From an uncultured Candidatus Melainabacteria bacterium (GTDB lineage: Bacteria; Cyanobacteriota; Vampirovibrionia; Gastranaerophilales; Gastranaerophilaceae), in assembly GCA_949902595.1 (NCBI GenBank), contig CATLDC010000008.1, forward strand, positions 1 through 64,000: 64,000 bases of DNA, in the 5' to 3' direction. Position 1 is the first letter of the stretch. The number at the start of each line of letters is the position of its first letter. This document shows positions 41,167 to 49,692 of this stretch, in pieces. The translations under genes and the position numbers were made by a program. The notes beneath the pieces are model-generated. The model worked only from the letters and a program-made list of their open reading frames with translations. It was not told where the DNA came from and did no database searches.

Positions 41167-42780
41167 ATGAAATATTCCGAATATTCCGTGGTAGTAGTAG
41201 GAAGCGGTGCAGCAGGACTTTATGCAGCATTGAAAATATCACAGCAAATTAATTTACCCGATGGAGTTCTTCTGGTAACAAAATCAGAGCTGGGCGAAAG
41301 CAACTCAAAATACGCTCAAGGCGGAATCGTTGGAGTTGTTCATCAAAATCCTGAAGACAGCGTGGAATCCCATGTTCAAGACACCCTCAAAGCCGGCGCA
41401 GGCCTGAACGACAGAAAGGCCGTCGAATACATTTCAGAGGCGTCAGACGAAGTTGTTAACGACCTGATTGCAAACGGGGTAAAATTCGACACAAATCCTA
41501 ACGGAGACCTGACATTCACACTGGAAGCAGCACACAGCATCAGAAGGATTCTGCATGCCGGAGGTGACGCAACAGGAAAGGGAATCACAACAGCGCTTTG
41601 CAAAGATGTGCGCGATGACAGCAACATAACTGTTGTTGAAAACTCAATGGCTGTTGAGCTTCTGGTAAATTCTGACAGCGAATGCAAGGGTATTATTCTC
41701 TATAACGAACTCACAGGCGAGCACGAAATCGTTTACACATCCGCTGTAATCCTTGCAACGGGCGGGCTCGGTCAGTTGTACAAATTTACAACCAATCCTG
41801 ATGGAGCTACTGGAGACGGAATTGACCTTGCCTACAACGCAGGAGCGATTATTCAGGACATGGAGTTTGTGCAATTCCACCCGACGGCTCTTGCGATAAG
41901 CCCTGACAACAAGAACAGGTTCCTGATTTCAGAGGCAGTACGCGGTGAGGGCGCAAAACTCGTCAATACAACGGGCGAGCAGTTTATGTCAAAATACCAC
42001 GACAAAAGGGAGCTTGCACCGAGAGATATTGTGACAAGGGCTATTTTCAGTGAGATGCAGAAAAACCACTCGTTCAATGTGTTTCTAAACGCGTCAATTA
42101 TTGACCAGAACAAATTATTCAAGCGTTTTCCAACGATTTCCAAACGCTGCAACGAAAACGGGATAGATATTTCTAAAAAGCCGATACCTGTTGCCCCTGC
42201 GGCTCACTATTCAATGGGCGGGATAAAAGCAACGGTGGAAGGAAGGACTTCTGTAAAAGGCTTATACGCAATTGGGGAATGCGCGTCAACAGGGTTGCAC
42301 GGAGCAAACAGACTTGCGAGCAACTCGCTTCTTGAGTGCGTTGTATGCGCTTATGAGCTTGCGGATTATCTTTCTTTTGCAAACCTTACAACTCCTAAAA
42401 AGATTGATGAAAACATCATGAAAACAATTGATTTGTATTCTTGTCCTTTGAGCGAAGTTGATTACGATACAGAGGCTCTCAAGCAGAAACTCAAGGATTT
42501 GATGTGGTCAAATGTAGGTATAATCCGAAACGAGGCTGACTTGTTAAAGGCTCAAGGCTTGATTAACCAATACAAGCAGGAATTTCAGAGGAACAGAAAA
42601 TGCCTCAATCAGGATGAATACGAATACAGAAACATGCTAACGGCAGCTTCTTTGATTGTGGAAGGGGCTTTGAACAGAAAAGAATCACGCGGCGCGCATT
42701 CACGTTCCGACTATCCGGTAACAGATTCAAGCGCGCAGCATTCTGATATAACAAGAGAGAAGGAATTAATTTTATGCTAA
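41167..42780 (+). CDS. nadB: L-aspartate oxidase
   Basis: A 537-residue FAD enzyme that oxidises aspartate to iminoaspartate in NAD synthesis. It has VVVVGSGAAGLYAALKI (dinucleotide fold), KSELGESNSKYAQGGI, ATGGLGQLYKFTTNPDGATGDGI, EFVQFHPTAL, and APAAHYSMGGI with GLYAIGECASTGLHGANRLASNSLLE. Length is normal. It overlaps nadC by seven bases. nadA is not in the window. Confidence 0.95.
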   Translation: MKYSEYSVVVVGSGAAGLYAALKISQQINLPDGVLLVTKSELGESNSKYAQGGIVGVVHQNPEDSVESHVQDTLKAGAGLNDRKAVEYISEASDEVVNDLIANGVKFDTNPNGDLTFTLEAAHSIRRILHAGGDATGKGITTALCKDVRDDSNITVVENSMAVELLVNSDSECKGIILYNELTGEHEIVYTSAVILATGGLGQLYKFTTNPDGATGDGIDLAYNAGAIIQDMEFVQFHPTALAISPDNKNRFLISEAVRGEGAKLVNTTGEQFMSKYHDKRELAPRDIVTRAIFSEMQKNHSFNVFLNASIIDQNKLFKRFPTISKRCNENGIDISKKPIPVAPAAHYSMGGIKATVEGRTSVKGLYAIGECASTGLHGANRLASNSLLECVVCAYELADYLSFANLTTPKKIDENIMKTIDLYSCPLSEVDYDTEALKQKLKDLMWSNVGIIRNEADLLKAQGLINQYKQEFQRNRKCLNQDEYEYRNMLTAASLIVEGALNRKESRGAHSRSDYPVTDSSAQHSDITREKELILC

Positions 42781-43604
42781 ACAATTTTTTTATAGAAGAC
42801 CATGTTAAAAACGCGCTCCAGGAAGACATCGGATTCGGAGACATCACAACAGATTACCTTACAAACGAAGAAGACGAAATGACCTGTACATTAAACACCC
42901 GTGTCGACGGTATTTTCTGCGGGAAAAATGTATTTGAGTCAGTGTTTAGAATCCTTTCTCCAAAGATTGAAATAAAATTCTACTTTAACGACGGTGATGA
43001 GATAAAAAAAGGTGACAAAATTGCTGACATCAAAGGTCCTGCAAGATACATACTTATGGGCGAAAGAACTGCTCTGAACTACATCCAGCGCATGAGCGGG
43101 ATTGCAACAGAAACAAACAAATACCAGAAGGCTGTCGGTGAATACAAGGCAAAAATCGTTGACACAAGAAAGACTACACCGGGGTTCCGCGCTTTTGAAA
43201 AATATTCTGTAAAGACAGGCGGCGGAAGCTTGCACAGATTTAACCTTTCAGACTGCGCAATGATTAAGGATAACCACATCAAGTATGCAGGCTCACTTAC
43301 AAAGGCTGTTGAAAAATTGAGGCAGCACATTTCTCATGCGCACAAAATTGAGGTTGAATGCGATACTATTGAGCAGGTCAAAGAGGCTGTTGCCTGCGGC
43401 GCAGATATTATTATGTTGGATAACATGGGTCTTGATATGATGAGAGAGTGCGTAAAGCTGATTAACGGAAGGGCGATTGTTGAGGCTAGTGGAAACGTTA
43501 ACCTTGCTACAATGCACGACATTGCAGCAACAGGAGTTGACATAATTTCTTCAAGCGCAATAGTTGCAAAAGCACCTACACTTGATTTAGGATTAGATAT
43601 GTAA
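42774..43604 (+). CDS. nadC: nicotinate-nucleotide pyrophosphorylase
   Basis: A 276-residue quinolinate phosphoribosyltransferase that makes nicotinate mononucleotide. Motifs are ALQEDIGFGDITTDYL, ERTALNYIQRMSGIAT, DTRKTTPGFRAFEKYSVKTGGG, HRFNLSDCAMIKDNHI, EVECDTIEQVKEAVACGADIIMLDN and EASGNVNL. It is translationally coupled to nadB. tRNA-Arg begins eight bases after its stop. Confidence 0.95.
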   Translation: MLNNFFIEDHVKNALQEDIGFGDITTDYLTNEEDEMTCTLNTRVDGIFCGKNVFESVFRILSPKIEIKFYFNDGDEIKKGDKIADIKGPARYILMGERTALNYIQRMSGIATETNKYQKAVGEYKAKIVDTRKTTPGFRAFEKYSVKTGGGSLHRFNLSDCAMIKDNHIKYAGSLTKAVEKLRQHISHAHKIEVECDTIEQVKEAVACGADIIMLDNMGLDMMRECVKLINGRAIVEASGNVNLATMHDIAATGVDIISSSAIVAKAPTLDLGLDM

Positions 43605-43612
43605 GTAAATAC

Positions 43613-43686
43613 CTCCTTGTAGCTCAGTTGGATAGAGCGCAGGTCTCCGAAGCCTGAGGTCATGGGTTCAATTCCCGTCAAGGAGG
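43613..43686 (+). tRNA. tRNA-Arg (anticodon CCG)
   Basis: A cloverleaf of 74 nt: acceptor stem CTCCTTG/CAAGGAG, D-arm TAGCTCAGTTGGATAGAGC, anticodon stem CAGGT/GCCTG with loop CTCCGAA (anticodon CCG at 43647-43649), and T-arm GGGTTCAATTCCC. CCA is not encoded. A prophage integrase lies 100 bases downstream, so the 3' half of this tRNA is very probably the attachment site. Confidence 0.93.
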
Positions 43687-43759
43687 AGTTTATTTGGGTG
43701 GCTTTTAGACTTTTTGTTTGTTTGTGAAACATATAGTAAAATGATGAATTTTTATTAAT

Positions 43760-43779
43760 TTGGCACAAAATTGGCACAA
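43760..43779. repeat. integrase arm-site candidates (TTGGCACAA x2)
   Basis: TTGGCACAA occurs at 43760-43768 and 43771-43779, an exact direct repeat with 11-base period, between the tRNA attachment site and the integrase gene. Such short direct repeats next to the core site are typical of integrase arm-binding sites. Binding is inferred. Confidence 0.5.
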
Positions 43780-43786
43780 CGGATTA

Positions 43787-44803
43787 CTATCGCATATATG
43801 AATCCAATATTTCTGCTGCCTTTTGAATTTGAAAGACAGTCTGTGCAAGGTAACATTCTGTTGTAGCTAACTCAGAATGTGCGTACCAATATTGAATAGT
43901 ACGAATATTCACCCCCTCTTCTAAAAGCCAAGTACCTACTGTACGCCTTAAATCATGAAAGCGAAAATCGTTAATGCCTGCACGAAATAATGCACTCTTA
44001 AATGCTTTCTTTATATCTGTATATGGTTTGCCTGTCTTCGGATTTATAAAGACATAACCAGATGTTTTTACATCTAATGATTGAAGTAAGTTATATAAAG
44101 TGTCTGTTATTGGAAGCTTGATTGACTTCTTACCTTTATTCTCCGATTTCAATAACTCTATTGTCCTGGAGTTTAAGTCTATTTGTTCCCAGCGCAATTT
44201 TAATACGTTCTGCTTTCTAAAGCCCGTTTGTAATGCAGCCGTTACAATTGCTAAATGCATTGGAGATAGCTCAGCTCTTAATCTAAACCACTCTTCTTTT
44301 GTCAGATACCTATATCTTGAACCATCTTCTGCGTATTTCTTAACCTTATTTGCCGGATTGTAATTTATTAGTTCGTCATTAATAAGTATATTATAAGCCC
44401 GTTTTAAAGCCGATACATACCTATTTACAGTTGCTTTCGATTTTCCTGTATCCAGTAGATATACTCTGAAAGATTCTACATCAGATGGCTTTATCGTTAA
44501 TATGTTCTTCCTTTTATCAAAAAATTGAAGCATTACACGAGCATATAAATGAGCTTTTGCCAAATCTTTATTATTTGCTCTGCATACCTCCAAATACTTC
44601 TCCATAAGAAAAGAGAAGGAAAATACTTTCTCCTTCTCTTCTAATAAACCTCTCTGCCTTAAGCGTATTTTATATCTTTCGGCATCTTCTAAAGCTTTAG
44701 CTTCTTCCTTGGTTTTGGCTCCGGTACAAGGTAAATGATATCTCTCACCATTGATTCGACCTCTGCAATACCACCTGCCATTGTTATGCCTATAAACACC
44801 CAC
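43787..44803 (-). CDS. int: tyrosine recombinase (phage integrase)
   Basis: A 338-residue integrase with an N-terminal AP2-like/arm-binding region (YRHNNGRWYCRGRINGERYHLP), a SAM-like core-binding domain (about 62-150) and the catalytic domain. Catalytic residues are visible: R196 in TGFRKQN, H283-x2-R286 in HDLRRT, H309 in WYAHSELA and Y318 in ECYLA. It is probably active. It is transcribed toward the tRNA-Arg that should contain the attachment site. Confidence 0.93.
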   Translation of the reverse strand: MGVYRHNNGRWYCRGRINGERYHLPCTGAKTKEEAKALEDAERYKIRLRQRGLLEEKEKVFSFSFLMEKYLEVCRANNKDLAKAHLYARVMLQFFDKRKNILTIKPSDVESFRVYLLDTGKSKATVNRYVSALKRAYNILINDELINYNPANKVKKYAEDGSRYRYLTKEEWFRLRAELSPMHLAIVTAALQTGFRKQNVLKLRWEQIDLNSRTIELLKSENKGKKSIKLPITDTLYNLLQSLDVKTSGYVFINPKTGKPYTDIKKAFKSALFRAGINDFRFHDLRRTVGTWLLEEGVNIRTIQYWYAHSELATTECYLAQTVFQIQKAAEILDSYMR

Positions 44804-44978
44804 TTATCCAATCCTCTAGTTTTGATTTTATAAACCTTGTTGTGCCTTTCTTTGTGTCCGGTAATTTAAAGATGGCTGATTCCGGTATCTTATTTCGATT
44901 TAACCAGGTTCTTACCGTACTTTCTTCTACTTTAAATAATTTACTAACTTCTTTTGTTGTTAATAATTCAATCTCCAT
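44790..44978 (-). CDS. excisionase-like HTH protein
   Basis: A 62-residue single-domain protein: LLTTKEVSKLFKVEESTVRTWLNRNKIP followed by a wing (FKLPDTKKGTTRFIKSKLEDWI). This is the MerR/Xis-type helix-turn-helix of phage excisionases. It overlaps the integrase start by 14 bases, and its position before int supports a role in excision or int control. Confidence 0.75.
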   Translation of the reverse strand: MEIELLTTKEVSKLFKVEESTVRTWLNRNKIPESAIFKLPDTKKGTTRFIKSKLEDWISGCL

Positions 44979-45165
44979 TACTTCCTCTTTCTATTATTTC
45001 CATAATTCTTTTTGATAAAATTCCCTCATCCGTAAGGTATAAATCATTGCTTGTTAGTAGTTCGTCTTTTGATAAACTCCCACAACAGAACTCTTCTATC
45101 TTTCTTATGATTGCTTCAAGCTTATTGATTTTCCACATTACAATCTTTGCTTCGTAGTGTTTCAT
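44968..45165 (-). CDS. hypothetical phage protein, 65 residues
   Basis: A helical, charged peptide (INKLEAIIRKIEEFCCGSLSKDEL...). No family recognised. It overlaps its neighbours by 11 and 44 bases, as is common in this phage early region. Confidence 0.5.
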   Translation of the reverse strand: MKHYEAKIVMWKINKLEAIIRKIEEFCCGSLSKDELLTSNDLYLTDEGILSKRIMEIIERGSNGD

Positions 45166-45400
45166 CTTTCATACCTATCTGTTCCATAATCCTATCTCTT
45201 AAGAAATTTCGAAAATCCTTACCTTGCATAAGTTCTGTTATAGTACCTTTAATATAACCCCTAACACATTCTGTAATTATAGCATTCAGCCTATTTATAT
45301 CTTTAAATATGGCTTCATTTATTGCTTCCGGTAAAACAGCCTTAATATATTTTTCTAATTCCTCTGTCTTTTCCGGTTTAAAATCTATAGTTAAATACAT
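45122..45400 (-). CDS. hypothetical phage protein, 92 residues
   Basis: Begins MYLTIDFKPEKTEELEKYIKAVLPEAINEAI and is mostly helical with a basic end. No family recognised. GGGGGTGA precedes the ATG. It overlaps the next gene downstream by 44 bases. Confidence 0.55.
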   Translation of the reverse strand: MYLTIDFKPEKTEELEKYIKAVLPEAINEAIFKDINRLNAIITECVRGYIKGTITELMQGKDFRNFLRDRIMEQIGMKDETLRSKDCNVENQ

Positions 45401-45437
45401 GGTTCACCCCCGTCTATTATTATCTCTTTATCTGTCA

Positions 45438-45614
45438 TTATTTTCTCCTTGCTTTTGATTTCTCTAAAAAATCTTCAATAGCCCTACTGGTATCGTCTAA
45501 CTGTTCATTTATTTCATCTAAATGCTCAGCTATTTCTGTAAATGTTATATCGTTCGGGCATTCAATACTCGCACACCAAGCACAATCTATACCCCTACAT
45601 TTTTTGTCTGTCAT
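45438..45614 (-). CDS. small cysteine-containing phage protein, 58 residues
   Basis: Starts MTDKKCRGIDCAWCASIECPND, with four cysteines (C-x4-C-x2-C-x4-C) that may bind metal, followed by a helix (TFTEIAEHLDEINEQLDDTS) and a basic end. Its start overlaps the 3' end of the preceding gene by 20 bases. No family recognised. Confidence 0.5.
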   Translation of the reverse strand: MTDKKCRGIDCAWCASIECPNDITFTEIAEHLDEINEQLDDTSRAIEDFLEKSKARRK

Positions 45615-45789
45615 AACTCCACCATAACTCGGAAGCCTTTATTTGCGCTTCTTCTATTGTTTCAACATTGCCAATAGCTAGATTTAATAAAAATTTATTA
45701 ACATCTTCTGCAACTTTATATTCGTCTATGATTTCGGCTAATCGCACATCTATTTCGCCTAAGTATTCAATTATTTTATCTTTGTCCAT
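45595..45789 (-). CDS. hypothetical phage protein, 64 residues
   Basis: Helical and acidic (MDKDKIIEYLGEIDVRLAEIIDEYK...), ending ELWWSYDRQKM. No family recognised. Starts three bases after the previous gene and overlaps the next by 20 bases. Confidence 0.5.
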   Translation of the reverse strand: MDKDKIIEYLGEIDVRLAEIIDEYKVAEDVNKFLLNLAIGNVETIEEAQIKASELWWSYDRQKM

Positions 45790-45792
45790 TCT

Positions 45793-45993
45793 TTACACCT
45801 CATTATATAAACGTAATTTATTTTTCAACTCGTCATTTTCTTCTCTTAGAACTTTACAAAGTTCATCTTTTGTATCCAAACATTTTTCAAGAATCTTGCT
45901 ATAATATTCCAGCCGGTCGTACTTTGTTTCTAAATCTGCTAATTTTAATAAAAGTTCGTTTTCGCAATCTTTACATTTATCTGGCATTGTCAT
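45793..45993 (-). CDS. coiled-coil phage protein, 66 residues
   Basis: MTMPDKCKDCENELLLKLADLE... a CKDC pair followed by one long coiled coil. ATG at 45993 is chosen with AAAGGAG 11 bases upstream. A longer frame to 46023 would overlap the previous gene more. Function unknown. Confidence 0.5.
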   Translation of the reverse strand: MTMPDKCKDCENELLLKLADLETKYDRLEYYSKILEKCLDTKDELCKVLREENDELKNKLRLYNEV

Positions 45994-46382
45994 TTTTCTA
46001 GTATCTCCTTTACTGCTGTACATTGTTTACTATCTAATTTTTGCCGGAGCCTTGTTAAGAATCCAGCCAAAGCTTGTCCAAAATCTTTATGTGCATACTG
46101 TATAGAATCCCCGCATTCTGCAATCACAAATTCCTTATTAATATACAAAAATTCCAGGTCTATTCGCTGTATTGTAAGATACTTAATCAGTTCTAACTGC
46201 TTTTCTGCGGTGAATGGCGGATAGTATTCATCAGAATCATACCAAGTACAATCCAAGCAATCGCCTTCACAAATATCTTGCGCATACAATCCGTTTGAGT
46301 CTTCTATTATATCCTCATTAGTGCATCCCAAATGATGTGTGTTAACTCCATATTTCTCATACATTTCATCTATTGCGCTCAT
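45990..46382 (-). CDS. hypothetical phage protein, 130 residues
   Basis: Contains a Cys/Asp-rich first half (NGLYAQDICEGDCLDCTWYDSDEYYPPF), possibly metal binding, and a helical second half. No family recognised. Overlaps neighbours by four bases at each end. Confidence 0.55.
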   Translation of the reverse strand: MSAIDEMYEKYGVNTHHLGCTNEDIIEDSNGLYAQDICEGDCLDCTWYDSDEYYPPFTAEKQLELIKYLTIQRIDLEFLYINKEFVIAECGDSIQYAHKDFGQALAGFLTRLRQKLDSKQCTAVKEILEK

Positions 46383-46642
46383 TGCTTCTCCTTACTTTCC
46401 TTTAGCTCGCAATAGTCTATGATTTTATCTATACAGTCTTGTCTGTTCATAACACTAAATAAATCGCAAAGTCGATACGCAAATTCTTTATTGAATCTAT
46501 ATAATTGCATTGTACGGTTTTTTACTTTCGATATAGTTCTGAATTTTTCAAAACCATACCTGCCCATATATGTATACATTCTATTTAATGACAAGCCTGT
46601 TATCTTCGATAATTCTGATACAGTACATAACTTTTCTTTCAT
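46379..46642 (-). CDS. phage HTH protein, 87 residues
   Basis: LCTVSELSKITGLSLNRMYTYMGRYGFEKFRTI fits a MerR/Xis-like helix-turn-helix at residues 5-37. The rest is helical. It may regulate early genes or support excision; no direct evidence. Confidence 0.55.
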   Translation of the reverse strand: MKEKLCTVSELSKITGLSLNRMYTYMGRYGFEKFRTISKVKNRTMQLYRFNKEFAYRLCDLFSVMNRQDCIDKIIDYCELKESKEKQ

Positions 46643-46666
46643 AATTAACCTCTAAATAAAATCATA

Positions 46667-46948
46667 TTAATGACTAAATTTGAACCCGACATTATACTTT
46701 TCTCGTTCCTTGTTTGCAGCTCTTACTCGCGCTAAATTAGAAAAATCTATCTTTTTAAATTTCTCTGACAAGTATTTTGCCTGCTCTTCGGTAATTTCCC
46801 CGTAATCTAAAGCTGTTTGAACTTTATTAACCAATTCTTTTTTCTCGTCAATCAACCTTCCAGCTCTAGCCCTAGGAGTATTAACAAGTTCTTGATATTT
46901 TCTTAAAGAATGCTCTAAACAGCTTGTGAAAAACTCATAAGTAGACAT
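46667..46948 (-). CDS. hypothetical phage protein, 93 residues
   Basis: Helical, basic protein (FFTSCLEHSLRKYQELVNTPRARAGRLIDEKKELVNKV...). No family recognised. Its ATG overlaps the stop of the upstream gene by one base. Confidence 0.55.
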   Translation of the reverse strand: MSTYEFFTSCLEHSLRKYQELVNTPRARAGRLIDEKKELVNKVQTALDYGEITEEQAKYLSEKFKKIDFSNLARVRAANKEREKYNVGFKFSH

Positions 46949-47175
46949 TATCTATCTCCTATTACATATTTTGTAAACAACTCTATAATTTCATTCTCTG
47001 ATAGGCGCCTTGATGTTTTAACTGTCATTGTGCCTTGCTCCTTGTCTACAATAATCTCCATATCGCCATCCTGGTATTTTTCCTCCGCTCCGTAAAGCCT
47101 TATTCGTTTTTTACCCAAATTAAATAAATTTATTAAAAATCTAAGCATTACCTTCTTTTTACCTCTTCCTTTCAT
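46948..47175 (-). CDS. hypothetical phage protein, 75 residues
   Basis: Very basic start (MKGRGKKKVMLRFLINLFNLGKKR) followed by strand-rich acidic part (QDGDMEIIVDKEQGTMTVKTSRRL). No family recognised. Confidence 0.5.
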   Translation of the reverse strand: MKGRGKKKVMLRFLINLFNLGKKRIRLYGAEEKYQDGDMEIIVDKEQGTMTVKTSRRLSENEIIELFTKYVIGDR

Positions 47176-47180
47176 AAATG

Positions 47181-47612
47181 CTATAAAAAGCTAATCTCTA
47201 CCTCTATCCGAGGGTTATCTCTGTCCAACAAAACTCGTGAACCATCAGTCGAGCATATAATATTTGAATTGTCATCACTAAATACCCCTGATTTAACTAA
47301 AGCATCAGAAATAGCTTGCAGATATCCCATTAAATCGCTTTTATAATCCCTGTCCTTATAAAATATACATTTAAGATTGCAAGCCATGTTAATGGGGCTG
47401 CTAGTGGGCTTAGATGACGATATAAAAGCACATACTGCTCTTTCAAATTCTCGATATTGTTTACTAGGAAGCAATAACATTCTTCCTGTTTTTAATGTGA
47501 CTATATTTGAGTGGTTCTTCTTAGTTCTCGGTTTTATTGGTATTGTAAATTTTATCATTTCCCCTCTTTCTGCTTTAAGTTTGTAGTTTTTATACCAGCT
47601 AATTATATCCAC
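47181..47612 (-). CDS. RusA-like Holliday junction resolvase
   Basis: A 143-residue protein (or 125 from ATG 47558). MIKFTIPIKPRTKKNHSNI, the PSKQYREFE segment and KSDLMGYLQAISDALVKSGVFSDDNSNI match the RusA fold with its acidic residues. The family cuts Holliday junctions or branched phage DNA. GTG at 47612 has AGGGG six bases upstream; ATG 47558 gives the more usual N-terminus but a badly spaced site. Confidence 0.75.
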   Translation of the reverse strand: MDIISWYKNYKLKAERGEMIKFTIPIKPRTKKNHSNIVTLKTGRMLLLPSKQYREFERAVCAFISSSKPTSSPINMACNLKCIFYKDRDYKSDLMGYLQAISDALVKSGVFSDDNSNIICSTDGSRVLLDRDNPRIEVEISFL

Positions 47613-48976
47613 CCTTTACCCCTACCCACTTTTACAACAGGCGGAGTAGCTGTAGAGTCAAGACTACTAATTACATTTACCCCTTTTTCAACAGGTGGAG
47701 TAGCTGTAGAGTCAAGACTACTAATTACATTTACCTCCTCTGTTATACGTTGATGCATTCCGTTGAATATTAGCTGGACTTCTTTGTTTGATTCGCCATC
47801 TCTGTTTTTAGCAACGATTATTCTTATATCCTCTTTATCAGGATATTTTTCATCAAATTGAGCAGGTCTATAAACTAGTAGAATCATATCCGCGTCTTGC
47901 TCAATCTTGCCTGAATCCCTTATATCAGATGTTTTAGGTCGTTTATCTTCCCTTGATTGGAATTCTCTGTTCAATTGGTGCAATGGGAATATTGGTTTAT
48001 TAGATGCCATTGCCAATAGTTTTATGCTCCTAGAGATTTCGCTATATCGTTCATAAGAGTTTTTACTATCATTGCCTTCTATAAGACCTAAGTAATCTAT
48101 AAACACAGCATCTGCGTCTGATTTCATTACGATAGATTTTATGTACTCCATTCGTATAGTCTGTTTTTTATAAATCCGGATGTTGAGCTTTTTAAAATCG
48201 CCTTTTGCATAATCATTGAACTTCTTAATATCAGCTTCATTTAAAGAGAACGACTTGAATTTATTGGCAATTATGCCTGTTTCAGAACAAATCATTCTCT
48301 GCTGGAGCTTATATCTCGGCATTTCCAGTGAAAATATATCTATCTTTTTGCCTGATTTAGCCATTCCCATTATTAAGTTCAGCATAAAACAAGTCTTTCC
48401 GCTTGACGAAGCGCCTGCTATAATAACCATATCTCCACCCTGAAAGCTGCCCAATACTTTGTTTAAAGACTTATAGGGAGTAAACAGGGCAGTGTGTTTA
48501 AGTTTGGTATAGTTATCCAGAACAAAGCTTACATCGTCCGATATATTAACCATCTCTGTCTCAATAGAATATTCGGCTTTTTCCCTGATAATATCTTCAA
48601 ATTCTTCTTGGGATTTCGCTTCTTTAAATCTTTCTTCAAAGTATTTCTTCTGTATCTTTTTTATCCAGAAGTTTACTGTAACGCTGTCACTGTAATAGTC
48701 ATACTTTAGGCTATCTACATAATCTTCTAAACCAGAATACTCTATTGCAGATATCTGCCTGACTTTATCGCTAAAATGCTTTGTCCCAAACAAACCAGCA
48801 TCCTCAGTTGAGCATAGATACTTAACTATCTTATACACTTCTTTTGCATACCTGCTGAAAAGCATTTTCTCCGGTAAGTATCTGAATATTTTCTTATAAA
48901 CAGATTCATCTTGATTAGTCGAAAAGACTAAACAAGACATTACTGTTGATTCATTATATGTATAATCCTCTTCCAT
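47603..48976 (-). CDS. DnaB-like replicative helicase
   Basis: A 457-residue phage helicase. The N-terminal helical domain (1-145) is shorter than in cellular DnaB. The RecA-type motor has Walker A GASSSGKT (188-195), DIFSLEM, Walker B AVFIDYLGLIEG, the PIFPLHQLNREFQSR motif and the arginine-finger region around IIVAKNRDGESN. The C-terminal tail contains an 18-residue duplication (VNVISSLDSTATPPV twice). Confidence 0.88.
   Translation of the reverse strand: MEEDYTYNESTVMSCLVFSTNQDESVYKKIFRYLPEKMLFSRYAKEVYKIVKYLCSTEDAGLFGTKHFSDKVRQISAIEYSGLEDYVDSLKYDYYSDSVTVNFWIKKIQKKYFEERFKEAKSQEEFEDIIREKAEYSIETEMVNISDDVSFVLDNYTKLKHTALFTPYKSLNKVLGSFQGGDMVIIAGASSSGKTCFMLNLIMGMAKSGKKIDIFSLEMPRYKLQQRMICSETGIIANKFKSFSLNEADIKKFNDYAKGDFKKLNIRIYKKQTIRMEYIKSIVMKSDADAVFIDYLGLIEGNDSKNSYERYSEISRSIKLLAMASNKPIFPLHQLNREFQSREDKRPKTSDIRDSGKIEQDADMILLVYRPAQFDEKYPDKEDIRIIVAKNRDGESNKEVQLIFNGMHQRITEEVNVISSLDSTATPPVEKGVNVISSLDSTATPPVVKVGRGKGWI
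47628..47735. repeat. 54-bp tandem duplication in the helicase gene
   Basis: Two nearly identical 54-base units, in frame (18 codons each), encode the C-terminal tail of the helicase. The units differ mainly at their edges (GGCGGAG against GGTGGAG), which suggests a recent duplication. Confidence 0.85.
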
Positions 48977-48992
48977 TCCCTTTAACCTTAAC

Positions 48993-49673
48993 TTATCTGG
49001 AATTAAATTCTGCTATCTCTTGCTGTGCGAGTTTTCTACACTCTTCTATTGTTAATCCTTCGTATTTCGATTTAGGCTTAGAAGGATGTAGCTGACGAAT
49101 GCTGTTTCTTTCCCAGGTTCTAACGGCTGCCTTCCAGTCTTTCATTTTATTCTTGCCAACCCTCCAGCCGTTTGATTGGTAGTAGTTTATAAATTTCTCT
49201 GCATCTACATCATTATTTCTTTCTCTACAATATTCTTCTATTTCTTCTAATGACGGCGGTACAAATATAATTGGGTTACTAACTGGGTTACTAATTGGTA
49301 TAGGTTTGCCCTTTTGGTCAAATCCATTTGCCCATTTGGCAAAATCCATTTGCCCGTTTGGGCAATTCAGTAAAAATGAGTCTTCCAGGCAAAAAGCATA
49401 CCATTTTGTCCTGTCATAACCTGCTTTATTATAGTTCCCTTCCATTATTACCCCTTTTTCTATAAGTGATGTAATAATGTTGCGGATTTGTTTTTCCGAC
49501 CAATAAGGCATTACCTTTTTAAATGCAGATACACTGTTATAAGTCCAATAATGACCATCATAAAAATGTTTGTTGTTGGCTTTATTCTTAGATATCCAAT
49601 ATCTAAAATAATTTATCATTATGGCTTCTCTGTCACCATATACGACAGCATCTAGTTCTCTAAATTCCACCAT
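48993..49673 (-). CDS. phage replication initiator / helicase loader-like protein
   Basis: A 226-residue protein with an N-terminal winged-helix region (EAIMINYFRYWISKNKAN ... WSEKQIRNIITSLIEKGVI), a repetitive linker (CPNGQMDFAKWANGFDQKG, then ISNPVSNP) and a conserved C-terminal helix block (FINYYQSNGWRVGKNKMKDWKAAVRTW). That C-terminal block is common in phage replisome proteins upstream of a DnaB gene, which is the arrangement here. Confidence 0.7.
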   Translation of the reverse strand: MVEFRELDAVVYGDREAIMINYFRYWISKNKANNKHFYDGHYWTYNSVSAFKKVMPYWSEKQIRNIITSLIEKGVIMEGNYNKAGYDRTKWYAFCLEDSFLLNCPNGQMDFAKWANGFDQKGKPIPISNPVSNPIIFVPPSLEEIEEYCRERNNDVDAEKFINYYQSNGWRVGKNKMKDWKAAVRTWERNSIRQLHPSKPKSKYEGLTIEECRKLAQQEIAEFNSR

Positions 49674-49692
49674 ATCCTATTCCCTTTATTTA

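Noticed and set aside
43334..43777. 147-codon minus-strand frame across nadC and tRNA-Arg
   Set aside because: It is the antisense of nadC and of the tRNA; the GIEPMTSGF-type sequence is the usual false translation of a tRNA.
45397..45441. 14-codon frame MTDKEIIIDGGEPCI between two phage genes
   Set aside because: Very short, with only overlap with the next ATG as support; could be a coupling peptide but not reported as a gene.
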